DNA of 64,000 nt, from contig OX485804.1 of assembly GCA_950295325.1 (NCBI GenBank), positions 56,968,429 through 57,032,428 of the forward strand, given 5' to 3'. Shown here in pieces: positions 44,080-54,799 of this stretch. Numbering within the stretch: the first letter of the stretch is position 1; each line of letters opens with the position of its first letter. Below the pieces are notes generated by a model. It made no database searches. It was not told the DNA's origin and saw nothing but the letters and a program-made list of their open reading frames with translations. Position numbers and translations under genes: made by a program. The DNA is from Polytrichum commune. Its lineage: Eukaryota > Streptophyta > Polytrichopsida > Polytrichales > Polytrichaceae.

Positions 44080-44968
44080 TACACTAAATCGGATATTGAA
44101 GGGCCACTTCACACACGAGCCAAGAGCCGTGACCATGACGTTGTGAGAGCCCAAAAGAAAGTGTCCCAAGGCCGTCCCAACACACCTCCAAACTCATGTA
44201 GTAGTGTGGTCACGGACCCTCGAGTGTAGTGTAAATCCATACGTGACCGGGTCCTCAACCAAATGCTATTTCAACGAATTTCTATTCATGTGGGTCCTCA
44301 CACATGATAAAATAGGGTGTATCGATGGTTGTGAGCGTTTGGAATGCCATGGTCCCTTGGTTTTGTGTTAGGCTTGCCCCCAAGAGCTGGTTTTTGAAAC
44401 TCGTCCAAGTGACCGTGAAGCATGATCCATTCGATGCCATGCAGGACTCCATGTAGACGTTACATCCGTCTTGCATTCACTTAGTACTCTGTCGGTCCCT
44501 CATCGTAGTGTAAAGCGAACTTGGACCGGCTCTGCCTTTTCCACCAATGAGAGTGCTTAAAGTGTAATGGTCATGGGCTCTGAGTCTCGTGTGTTGAAGT
44601 GGCCCAAAGTGTCACCAACTCTAATTGTCTTGCCCAATACTAATTCTAAACCGCAATATAGTGTCACCAACACTAAATGTTAACCCTACATTAGTTGTGA
44701 TTCCTTGTGAGCTCGTGGGGGGGATTATAGATTTACAGTTTTGCAAATATTGTCACTTACCAAGTGATTTCTTCCATCTGGATTTCAATCATCCATGACA
44801 ATATTTCATCACAAGTTGCTGACAAGACAAGGTAGGGTTTTGGTCAATGGATAAATTGGTCTATATATCCTCCGTGACAGTATTTGTTCATTTATTGATA
44901 AGGAAGTGTCATCCGTAAAGTCACCATAGTGACATTAAATACCTTATGACACTACATATTTGGTGTAG
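44080..44968 (-). mobile_element. GTACACTAAAT-family MITE (copy 2) interrupted by another MITE
   Basis: The left terminus TACACTAAATCGGATATTGAA (44080-44100) is separated from its continuation AGTGTCACCAACTCTAATTG (44608 on) by the element at 44101-44605. The right end is ACTACATATTTGGTGTAG at 44968. Excising the insert restores the same order as 41649-41700. Confidence 0.75.
44101..44605 (+). mobile_element. GGGCCACTTCACAC-family MITE, copy 1 (nested)
   Basis: The inverted ends GGGCCACTTCACACACGAG and CTCGTGTGTTGAAGTGGCCC are about 19 bp. It sits inside another MITE. Flanking triplets are GAA and AAA, a near match. 505 bp. Blocks such as GTGGGTCCTCACACATGATAAAATA and CCATTCGATGCCATG are shared with copies 2-4. 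Confidence 0.85.
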
Positions 44969-45014
44969 CTGCCGCAGACTTAAAAGCTCTCACAGGGATC
45001 CACTTTGAGGGCTA

Positions 45015-45097
45015 GGGCGAACCAACTTGTACACTAATTTCTTGGAGGGAAGGGTTTAGGCATCCAACAAGGAACAATTGTATGGGTTGGTTTGCCC
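45015..45097. repeat. Hairpin repeat GGGCGAACCAAC...GTTGGTTTGCCC, copy 1
   Basis: Inverted arms at 45015-45029 and 45083-45097 enclose AGGGTTTAGGCATCCAACAAGGA. The same arms and loop recur at 48540-48635. Confidence 0.6.
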
Positions 45098-45264
45098 AAA
45101 TCCACTTTGAGGAGCTGGAGGTGAACAATTAACTTGGACAAGACAAATTTCTAGGGAGGAAATGCCAAAGTTAGGGAATCATGGGGTGAGCGTCCATGCA
45201 ACCAAGTTTATAAAGAGATATTTGGATACTTTCCTTTTTGCACCCCATCTTGTAGGATATGAAA

Positions 45265-45335
45265 CACAAGAAGAAGAAAAAGAAGAAAAACTTCGGTCTC
45301 CGGAGGAGACCGACGTGAATGAAGTGTATGTTCGA
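45265..45335 (+). repeat. Second copy of the CCGGTCTCC hairpin repeat
   Basis: Arms CGGTCTCC (45294-45301) and GGAGACCG (45305-45312) follow an AAGAAGAAAAAG tract and precede GAATGAAGTGTATGTTCG. This is the reverse complement arrangement of 2379-2452. Confidence 0.6.
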
Positions 45336-45754
45336 TCCTCCTCCAATCCGATGCCCACAGGACAAAGGTATGGAGGTAAAGATCTACTCCTCCCTTTCGA
45401 GAGTAGACACTATAGTCACCAGTTACTAGTAACAAGAACCAAAATGGTTAGTTTTTAGGGGGGATTGTTAGTATGGTTTGGGTCGCCAAGTCGCTAGTGC
45501 ATTTGTTAGTGGATGGAGTAGAGTGGCTTAGTTACTAAAGTTTTATGGCTTTATCTATGGGGGGTCTAGTGTTTGGGGCAGGGGTTGGTGGTTTTCTATT
45601 CTTCTTTTGTGTAGGAGGATAGACATGGCATACTTAATAGCGATAGTATTGATGTTTTTAAAAGTATTTTTAATGATGATATGAAACACACAATTAGTGC
45701 GAGTCTATGGTTAACAACTCCAAATCGTGCCCATAGTCATTTGCCTCAAAAAAA

Positions 45755-45970
45755 ATTGGAGCTCATATGAAGGTCTTCTTCATTCTCAAAGTGAAGTTTG
45801 TCATATTTGTTAAGTGGTCGTATAGGTCCCTCCCCCCAACTATGTTGACTATTGAGCTTACAATGGTGAGCATATGTTACTTGCGTAGTCCAATCTCTTG
45901 CAATCAAATGTCTATTGTTAGTGTCCATTCTTTCATCCACACCTAACCACATACCATTCAAATAGAAGTG
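45755..45970 (+). repeat. Dispersed repeat with GGAGCTCAT...CACATACCA, copy 1
   Basis: Shares ordered blocks with 57757-57975: GGAGCTCATATGAA, CTTAAGTGGTC-like TTAAGTGGTCGTATAGG, TATTGAGC, CCAATCTCTT, CCACATACCA.TCAA. The ending blocks also occur at 62985-63080. Nature unknown. Confidence 0.55.
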
Positions 45971-46439
45971 TCCAAATTATTGTTGTGTTGCAATTAGGCA
46001 TGTCTTATTCAAACACTTACTAACACGTACATGTACCCCTAACATGTATGTGTACCTTAAGAGTGTGTGACCCTATTGTAGGCACTTTCAATCTCATAAA
46101 TGTTTTTGACAATTAGATCAAATCGGAAATTGTTACAACTAATCCTCAATTGCGAAATACAAAGATTGTCATTTCAAGGTTTAGATTGGAGTTGAGATGA
46201 ACATAGTGATTACTTGCTAACCATTTGTCATAGTTATGTGAAGACCATGAGATGCCTTTTTCTTTTTTCTTTTCTTTTTCCTTTTTTTTGAGATTGGTGA
46301 ATTGCCTAGTTGGAAATAAGAGTTTGTGATCTGTTTTTATAGATATGTTCCCCACGTGTCAGTTTCCTAGTGGTTATGTGTGGAGAAAAGACTATAAACC
46401 ATATTTTTGAACATGGTCTAGAAACTGACAACGCCCGGT

Positions 46440-46539
46440 AATCGGTGTTTGGGGGTCGATTACCAGCTATATTGTGGGACACGATGAGGCACAAAACCAT
46501 ACCCACATTATAGCCAGTAATCGACCCCCAAACATCGAT
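46440..46539. repeat. Long perfect-looking hairpin, about 38-bp arms, 23-nt loop
   Basis: Left arm 46440-46478 (AATCGGTGTTTGGGGGTCGA..) pairs with right arm 46502-46539 (..TCGACCCCCAAACATCGAT) with about three mismatches. The arms contain no low-complexity sequence. It could be a young palindromic element or a small-RNA precursor. Confidence 0.7.
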
Positions 46540-46559
46540 CAACTAATACATAGTGCTTG

Positions 46560-47280
46560 GTAGACCGAGGTAAAAACACTTATGAAACACTTACACTAGA
46601 TTGCCATCAAATACCTCACATACCTAGTACTGAACAAAAGAAAATTAGACAATAAACAACCCCCAGTGGACTCACCCTAGATCCCCTCTCCTAGACCCAG
46701 TTAGACCCCCCCCCCCCATACTCCCATGTACCCCCATAAACAGTAGGAACTGCACCCTTGCGAAAATACAAGAACCTACCTCCCGAGAGGAAGGAAATAC
46801 TCCTACGGTGACACTTGGTCAAGCATGAACACGATAGAGAGGAACGGACTCCCATTCACGTCGGAGTACAAGTAAAACTCCGATGTTACTTTTATTTTAT
46901 TTATTTATAAAAGTATTCATAACCCTCAACCGATTCAACCAATCACACTTACAATGAATGTTGCTTGTAATTTGAGCAACTTTCATAAACCGAATGAATT
47001 AATTACCTCCCCTCACCCATTTGCAACAAGTCAAACACATGGATCCGTGTTACCATAAATGATCATCGGTAATGATGAATCCCACAGTGTTCTCCACTAT
47101 ATATCCATCCATCCTAATTATGCCATTCAGGTGTGAACAAATGAGGCGCCAATGGAAACTCCAATTCTAGTACAGTGTCGGGCTCGTGTATATATATATA
47201 TATATGCACATCCTCCAATATGTTCCCAACAATCATAAATGAAGAAGTGCTAATTGTACGGTTACTTTGTGGAATGTTGT
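46560..47280. other. Intergenic DNA with poly-C and TA runs
   Basis: A C11 run is at 46709-46719 and a (TA)n run at 47189-47204. No gene supported. Confidence 0.35.
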
Positions 47281-47283
47281 TCA

Positions 47284-47588
47284 GGTCCTCATCACACCAA
47301 ACTTTCCGTCCGCTTCTAGTTGTGAAATTGTTGGGGATTATGTTGAGAAATAGATGTTGGCCCACCACTTTTCACACTATTACAACTGGAGATGCTGACG
47401 GATGTTGCCAGAAGTGGCCAGTGCGATCAGCCCCACATGCCCCGATCACACCAAGCTTTCCGTCCGGTGCCAACCATGAATTTGTTGAGGATTATGCTCA
47501 AACATAGATGTTGGCCCACCACTTTTCACACTATTACAACCGGAGATGTCGACGGATGGTGTTTGGACTAGTTGGTGTGATCAGCCCC
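47284..47588 (+). mobile_element. Tandem dimer of the short TGCC..GATCACACC MITE (copies 2a, 2b)
   Basis: Unit a is 47284-47434 and unit b is 47438-47588, each 151 bp and matching 41431-41581. The units are separated by ACA. The outer flanks are TCA on both sides (47281-47283, 47589-47591), so the dimer as a whole looks like it shares one target duplication. Confidence 0.8.
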
Positions 47589-47591
47589 TCA

Positions 47592-48539
47592 TAGGGCAAC
47601 CCTCCTTGACCAATATGTCCTTGGCCTCCAAGCATAGGCGGGTCACTTATTGTATTCTACAAACCATATGCGGCATAATATAGGGAGGATTTAATTCATT
47701 TGAATTAAAAATTATCAAGGAATTCCAAATAAAGAATGGGTCTATTAAAGATCAACAATCTCATTATACGTAGAAGTAGACATGCATAAAATGTGGGCCA
47801 TTACTTTTCAGTAGAACTAATACAGGGGTTGAAGTCTAAGATCCTAGGGTTTATGATTAGTATGATCAGGAATTGGGAGCTAGGAGGATTTTGAATTCGC
47901 AAGAGGTGGCTACGTTGTGAGGTTATCATTTTTTTTAATTGTACCCATATATGGTTTCCTTTGTGCTCATGCGCATAGTTGTATGGAGCGGGTGTTGTGT
48001 TTCTAGCAAAAAATCATTTTGTTTGGGTAAATACACCTATGACACCTTTGTTATGGATATGGTATATGATATTTTAGTTGTTGATATGGTTATGTATGAT
48101 ATGCAAGTGTGATGTGGTTTTGTTTCGTCAGAAGTCCCTTTGAAGTTCAAAGTGTATGTACAAGCATGGATTTTGTATGTATGCACTAGCGTATATATAC
48201 ATGCATTACTTCATAGTACTTAAAAGGATTTATCGGCTATGATAAATCGCATTGGCATAAGAAATACAAGTAATGATAGGGTGCAAACAAATAGGTCGTT
48301 CTAGAGAATCAAGTAATTATTAAGAACCTTCAATCCACGCCTTGGAAGTAAGTAACCCCTAAACAAATACCCCTTTGCCACACGTGATGCACACAACTTC
48401 TACATAGTGATCCACCCGGGCTTCAGAAGACTCATAGAACTAGGTATACGGCCATATATATACATAATAATAAGTAACACTGTAATCCATGTACTATAAG
48501 GACGTAAAGTTATAGTGCTCTCCTTGCAGTTAAAGGTTG
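47592..48539. other. Intergenic DNA
   Basis: No coding frame, RNA gene or recognised repeat. Confidence 0.3.
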
Positions 48540-48635
48540 GGGTGAACCAACCCGTGCACTGGTTCCTTAGAGGCTAGGCAAGGGTTTAGGCACCCAACAA
48601 GGAATGAGTGTATACATACATGGGTTGGTTCGCCC
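48540..48635. repeat. Hairpin repeat GGGTGAACCAACC...GGTTGGTTCGCCC, copy 2
   Basis: Same arms and AAGGGTTTAGGCACCCAACAAGGA loop as 45015-45097. Confidence 0.6.
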
Positions 48636-48802
48636 AAATCGCAATTAAGCGTGTGCCCAGAGAAAGAATTCAAGTACACAACGGTGAGCGTGGTGTTAAT
48701 TGAGGGATTCGAGGGTGTGTGGGGTGAATGAGGAGGGTGGGGGGGCAACTTCATTATGTCCATAAAACTGACTAAGTAGTAGGTTGCCCGGGTGCCCGTC
48801 GA

Positions 48803-49123
48803 CAGTGTGTATGTTTGACAAATTTTATTTGACGTTCAACTTCAAATCCAAAGTGTCACGTGACGTTTTCAAAAACAAAAATGAATGTCAATTGACATCT
48901 ACATTTTCTTCTATAATGTCACTTCAATGTCGTCATATGCCAAATAGTACGTGTCAATTCAATTTCTAAAGTGTTAATTGACGTGTGGTTTTTTTCTTCA
49001 CAAGTCACATTACATGTCAAAATCTAAATTATGTGTGTCAATTGACGTGCATTTTATTTTTGTGCAAGTTTTTGCGTGTCAAATGTCAAAAACTTCCAAA
49101 AACTTTGTCAAACATACACACTG
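48803..49123. mobile_element. hAT-like MITE with 20-bp perfect termini and 8-bp target duplication
   Basis: The terminus CAGTGTGTATGTTTGACAAA (48803-48822) is exactly complementary to 49104-49123. Flanks are CCCGTCGA (48795-48802) and CCCATCGA (49124-49131), 7 of 8 identical, the length expected for hAT insertions. The interior carries repeated TGTCAATTGACGT-like motifs, resembling subterminal transposase-binding repeats. 321 bp; cannot encode a transposase. Confidence 0.85.
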
Positions 49124-49169
49124 CCCATCGAGGCTCAATCGAAGGAAGGCCTGCTGGTGAATCATCACC

Positions 49170-49401
49170 ACTGATCGGGAAGATTTTTGAGCATAATTGG
49201 TTGAGATCCTAGCTAGTGTTTGCAAGTCCAACCGGTTACTTGTTGACATCCTCCGGTTTTCCTATATTAAATTGGGGTATATTCTATAAATTCCTCTAGA
49301 ATGATGGGCAATTTTCCTGCAGTCTTGATGAACTTCAACCGGTTATTTCTGAAACTCCACCGGTTCATTTGTAACTAACTGCCGGTTCTTCCCGATCATT
49401 G
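49170..49401 (-). mobile_element. MITE of the ACCGGTT-rich family, copy 2
   Basis: Reverse orientation to 59704-59929. Ends CTGATCGGGAAGATTTTTGAGCA and TTCTTCCCGATCATTG. Contains four CCGGTT motifs. Confidence 0.75.
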
Positions 49402-49569
49402 TATAGGAGGAGGGAAGCTTGTTTGGCCATCGCCAAGTACTGCAGCATGTGCTGTGGGGTGCGTGCAGATTGCCCAAAGATCTTACATCCCATCCTATAT
49501 ATCCCATCCCAGATTGTATGTCACAAAGGGAGCAATTTTGTCCTCTCCACTTTCAAGCTCACTTAATTC

Positions 49570-50036
49570 GGGCCACTTCACACATGAGCCAAGAGCCGTG
49601 ACCATGAAATGGTGAGAGCCCAAAAGAAAGTGTCCACAGGCTGTCCCAACACACCTCCAAAATCAAGTAGTGTGGTCGTCATGGACCATTAACCAAATGC
49701 TATTTCAATGAGTTTTTGCTCATGTGGGTCCTCATACATGATAAAATAGAATATATCGGCGGTTGTGAGCGTTCGGAGTGCCGTGGTCTCCCAGTTTTGT
49801 GTTAGGCCTACCTCCAAGAGGTGGTTTTTGAGAGTAGTTCAAGTGACCGTAAAACACGATCCATTCGATGTCATGTAGGAATCCATGTAGACTTTACATC
49901 CAACGTGCATTCACATTCTCCGTTGGTCCCTCAAGCGTAGTGGGAAGTGAACTTGGACCAGCTCCGCCTTTTCCACCAATGAGAGTGCTTGAAGTGTAAT
50001 GGACATAGTCTCGCAGTCTCATGTGTGAAGTGGCCC
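49570..50036 (+). mobile_element. GGGCCACTTCACAC-family MITE, copy 2
   Basis: Ends GGGCCACTTCACACATGAG and CTCATGTGTGAAGTGGCCC. Flanking triplets TTC and TTA differ by one base. 467 bp, same orientation as copy 1. Confidence 0.85.
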
Positions 50037-50059
50037 TTAGACTAGGATAGCTAGCTCCT

Positions 50060-50303
50060 ATTTTCTCTTGTCAGCAACTTGTGATGAAGTACTGTCATGG
50101 ATGATTGAAATTTGGATGAAAAATCACTTGGTAAGTGACAATAATTGCAACACTTTAAATGTATAAATCCCCCAAACTATTTGCAAGGAATGATAAATAA
50201 TGTTGGGTTACCATTTAGTGTCGGTGACGCTATACCGCAGTTTACAATCAGTAGTGAGCAAGACAATCAGAATTGGTGACACTAACTATCATATTTAGTG
50301 TAG
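50060..50303 (+). mobile_element. Truncated GTACACTAAAT-family MITE (copy 4)
   Basis: Matches the right two-thirds of 42491-42866, from CTCTTGTCAGCAACTTGTGATGAAG to the terminus ATCATATTTAGTGTAG. Confidence 0.7.
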
Positions 50304-50626
50304 CTTCTTGAGGGAACTTTGTGTTTGGTAAATTCTTCAGACTTTAGCTTTGGATAGCAGGCTTCTGAATTGTTGTTGAAGAACCCTTTATTGGGTTCAT
50401 TGACTGATCTTTAGCTTAAAATTTCTCACATTATTCTATTCACCTACAATGCCATTAACCCCCACATACTTTTCAGGGGCTTTGAGAACCCTTGTATACA
50501 ATTTGCAGATGTGATAACAATTCATAGCATTACGTACTAAGCAGCTGGACGTTGCTCCCTTTCAAAAGAAGGAGCATACTATAAAAAAAGAAAAATCTGA
50601 GACGTCAATCTAGCTGCTAGGGTTGA

Positions 50627-50996
50627 TGCCTTGATCACACCGAACTGAAAGTCCATCTTCTATAGATGAATTAGTCTCTCAGAGTGACTTTCATGGTGGG
50701 CCATCATCATCCAACTTATGTGATGGCGTTGGAGATGGTCATAACTTGCACTATGACATCCACGTTTGGAAGTGCGTTGGACGCATGGGGACCTCCACCA
50801 AAAACTTGTGGTTTTGTTGCCCCGCAATTGTTTTTAATCGCTAGGGAGGTAGGGCAACTAAGTGACCAGCCGTGTATCACATCATAAATGTTGAGCAAGC
50901 CAAGATGTTCGTGTGGACAACTTGACATCCGGCCGAGGTGGCATCCCCAACTATTTCACATCCGGAAGTTGACGGAAAGTTGGTGTGATCAAGGCA
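50627..50996. mobile_element. 370-bp MITE with TGCCTTGATCACACC termini and TGA duplication
   Basis: The 15-bp termini are exact inverted repeats and match those of the 151-bp family, but the interior is longer and mostly different. TGA flanks both sides (50624-50626, 50997-50999). Probably a sister element mobilised by the same transposase. Confidence 0.85.
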
Positions 50997-52009
50997 TGAG
51001 AAAAACATAGTCGGTGTTGTAGTGTTAAAATAGTTGAACTATAGTTTGCTAGGGTGTGCGATGTCAATGACATGGCAGTGGGGTCCATCAACAACATGCC
51101 GGGTGTTATGGTATTAGTGAGTATGTACAAGCCTCCACAAGGCTTCTTACCTAGAAGACTACTTGTATTGATAGGTCGCTAATGAAGTACCATAGAGGGC
51201 TCTCTCTCTATTTTGACACAAAATAATTACTTTTCCCTCAAAATGTACCATGTGTCATGCTCACGTACATGAGGCACATAATTTATTTGTTTCTCTTGAT
51301 ACTTTCCATTTCCATACCATTATTCAACTAAATTTATACGATGGGTGGGACCAGGAATAATGCACATTCTATTCGAGATTCTAGTATGTTTATTCTCACA
51401 ACAAAGTGTTACATTCGCAAAGTTTAATATTGAAAAACGCAGGTCACGTGCAACAATATACTAATATTATTAGAATGAAGCGGTTGATAGCAACTAAATA
51501 ATGTCCTTATATGTTCCTTGGGATTTGGCAAGAAGATGTTGTTCTTCACATATAGTAGTGTGCTATTTGGGACCTGGGTTGTCTAGCTTTACCTAAGTAA
51601 GTGTTATAAGCTTCGTCCTCAACCCACAATTGATGTTAAATATTGAAGTTCATTTGACTCTTCAGGTGTGTTTACCACTGGACTCTACCTTTTAACCCTC
51701 ACTCAACTTCCACTCAATAATGGCACGTGTGTGGTATACATACCATGGGTTTGCATGTCCCAACCTGTCCGGAGCGGACAATGAAAATGAGGCCAACACC
51801 TCAGTTGTCCCTGTGTCAAAACAACATGTGGACGGTGGCAAGGATGGAAGAAGTGTGGATACAACATTTTTTTTTACCAAGGTCTAGTGCATTAATCAAT
51901 CTATTTGTCTCTCTATTTGAAGCGGAATTTCCCAGAGCGCCATTTTGTTCTTGCTTGCTTCATCTCTCTGGCTAGCTAGGAAAGAGCTCAGGTGAACATC
52001 AATGTCTGA
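50997..52009. other. Intergenic DNA
   Basis: No gene or repeat recognised. Confidence 0.3.
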
Positions 52010-52505
52010 GGGCCACTTCACACACGAGACTGGGAGCCTGTGACCCTTACACTTCAAGCACTCTCATTGGTGGGAAAGGCGGAGGCAGTCCAAGTTCGCT
52101 TCACACTATGCTTGAGGGACCAACGGAGTATGTGAATGCAAGATGATGCATGTAGAGTCTACATGGATTCCTAGATGGCATCGAATGGATCATGTTTCAT
52201 GGTCACTTGGACTATTCTCAAAAACCACCTCTTGAAGGTAGGTCTAGCTAACACAAAACCGGCAAACCATGGCACTCCAAATGCTCACAACCATCGATAT
52301 ATTCTATTTTGTCATGTGTGATGACCCACACGAATAGAAATAACATTTGGCTGAGGACCCATTCACATATGATTTCACACTACACTTGAGGATCCATGAC
52401 CACACTACATGTTTTTGGAGGTGTCTTGGGACGGCCTTTGGACACTTTCTATTGGGCTTTCACAATTTCATGGTCACGGCCCTTGGCTCGTGTGTGAAGT
52501 GGCCC
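52010..52505 (-). mobile_element. GGGCCACTTCACAC-family MITE, copy 3
   Basis: Opposite orientation to copies 1 and 2. Ends GGGCCACTTCACACACGAG and CTCGTGTGTGAAGTGGCCC. Perfect TGA target duplication (52007-52009, 52506-52508). 496 bp. Confidence 0.9.
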
Positions 52506-54460
52506 TGAGATCTGTGAGTCCAAAAGTATCAATAAGTGATGCACTCCCTTCTAACGAAGACATACTAAATGTAGAAATTGTTTCAAAATATTACCTAGGA
52601 AGTGGAAAGCTTGGTGCCTTGAATAAGGACCTAACTTTAAGTGCTCAGCTTTAGGAGTACCACTTAGAAAGTAGGCCTATTTCAGTTTCTTATCTTAATC
52701 GGACGTCTGATTAGGCATATTTGCGAACGGGGACACCAATTGATACATGTTGTTTAAATAGAGAGTGGAGTGCGTGCTCACATTTTGTTAACCATTTTAG
52801 ACTAAATACTTACCACAATTGGGGAGGACTCATATTATGATCAATCAAGAAGAAATGAGAATCTTCACTTTGATATTGCATAGTATAATACAAGAACTCC
52901 AAAAACTATGAGGGAAATGTCTACAACCTCCATTTGAATTTGATAATCGTCTCACCCAAATTGTGTGTTTTCTATGTCTTAGGAGAAGTGGATGCATGAC
53001 AAATGCATAACTTTTATATATTCACATGGTCTAAGATTTGGGACCCCTACATGTGCAGAATAGAAACATCCTTCATTTGTTTTATTTGGCGCAAAATGTC
53101 AATTGTCAACATGTTGTGAACATTTGTCTCCCCTAACATCTCTCCACAATGTGTGTTTGCCTCACCAACATCTTGGAATTGGTCAAACATAAACATCAAA
53201 ATTGCATCCAAGCTCGCAGATCTTGGAAGTGGTCCATGTACATTATCTTTAAGCTTTGTGGTTGCAAGCACTCTCTCCTTGGATGAGTTCAATTAGCAAC
53301 CAACAATCTTTGGCGATGGTATGCCAAGTAGAAGGACAAGTGGCAATGGGCCACCCTTTGGACAATATGGGTGGAGTGCAACATCGTAGTCTTTAAGCAT
53401 GGCATGACATCAAGGTCAAGTACCTTATCTAGGGACAAATAATTTATCTTTGGGACAAGACTTAGTGTTACAATATGTTAAGATTAACCATTTCTTGATG
53501 GAAGCTCTCCTTTTGAAAGTTTGATTAGACATGGGGTGCAAAGACAACCTTTATTAGATATGGACCCTCTCGATCTCTTTGCACTGAAATGTTAGATAAT
53601 CTTGTTTTGACTTGGGTGTTGTCTTTAGTTGGGGTCATTTGGATGCTTGGTTTTTTTCTTTTATGTGATGGTGCGACTATGCCTAAGGGGTTAAAATTTT
53701 TATTGGGCCAATACCTGAACTAGTACTAGCCCAACACTAATAACATAGTATCCATGAGAACATCAAATTCACATGTGATGTTTTTTTGTTTTTTTTTGTT
53801 TTCTTCAAGGCCGACTCAATTTCTAGTCTTGTGGAGTGCACTTCAGCTTTGGAGAAAATTGCATTTTGAAACTAATTTTTTATGGGCACCCATAGTACAA
53901 GTTCATAGAGTAAAGACAAAGTCTTTTTATATTATGAATGTTATGTTTGGATTGCTATCAAGTGTGTTTGAAGTAACAATGAAGATCATAACATTCATAT
54001 TATAAATTGACTCCTTCCCCCGTTATTACTTGCACATGCTATTAGCATTTTGTAATACATTCAAATGTAATTGGCAAAAGCTACCTCCAAAGACCAATTC
54101 AAGTCGGCCTTCCTTGTATTCGAGAAAATGGCATTTGTGACACTTTTGCGTGTCATGTGATGTTTTCACGAATACCATGTTTACTGTATGAAAAGAGTTC
54201 CCACCTATTTGAGGCCGTGTTGGGTTCAATTAAATGGATCGGTGAGAGATTTATGTAGGTTGCTTCTCCCACCATCAATGGGAACTTGGCCTCTCATTTG
54301 GCACAAATCGAGACGATGCCCCGGTGTGAGGGGACTGGATTGGGCACCATGAGGCACTCCATCGAGCAGAAGTGTTTCTTCTCTTGGTTTTAAAATTCGT
54401 TTTACAACCTTTGTTTACATTATTATACAATAAAATAGAATACAAAGGTGCTCTAACATT
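52506..54460. other. Intergenic DNA with a small AT-rich inverted repeat
   Basis: The only structure seen is an 18-bp inverted pair, ATATTATGAATGTTATG at 53929 and its complement ending 54003. Minus-strand frame 53292-53047 has no known relatives and is not called. Confidence 0.35.
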
Positions 54461-54770
54461 TTGGCGTTCCTATCAGCTGATAGACAGAATTATTGAGAAA
54501 CCTGTCACGTGAAAGACACGATTCTTAGATTCAACTGTCTCATGACATCAACTGTCAACCTTTTCCCTCCTGCTTAGACATTACACGAGTAAGCTAGTGA
54601 CTCTCATGGCCCCCCCCGGCCCGAAAAGACAAAGTTGTCGAAAACCCTGTCACGTGGAACACATGTTTCTTAGATTCATCAAGTTTCACCGTGAGGCTCG
54701 TACACAATGTGGCTAAGTTAGTAACTCTCGTGACAAATTTACCCAGATTCACCTGTCACACGAAAGACAG
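54461..54770. repeat. Weak two-unit direct repeat
   Basis: Blocks CCTGTCACGTG, TTCTTAGATTCA, and AGTAACTCTC/AGTGACTCTC recur about 160 bp apart in the same order. Old duplication; nature unknown. Confidence 0.4.
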
Positions 54771-54799
54771 GGGAGGGGGGGTCCTAGCAAGAAACACCC

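Noticed and set aside
45456-45490. LTR start after a purine tract (AGGGGGGATTGTTAG)
   Set aside because: Looks like a PPT and a TG start, but no matching second LTR, primer-binding site or pol sequence is present.
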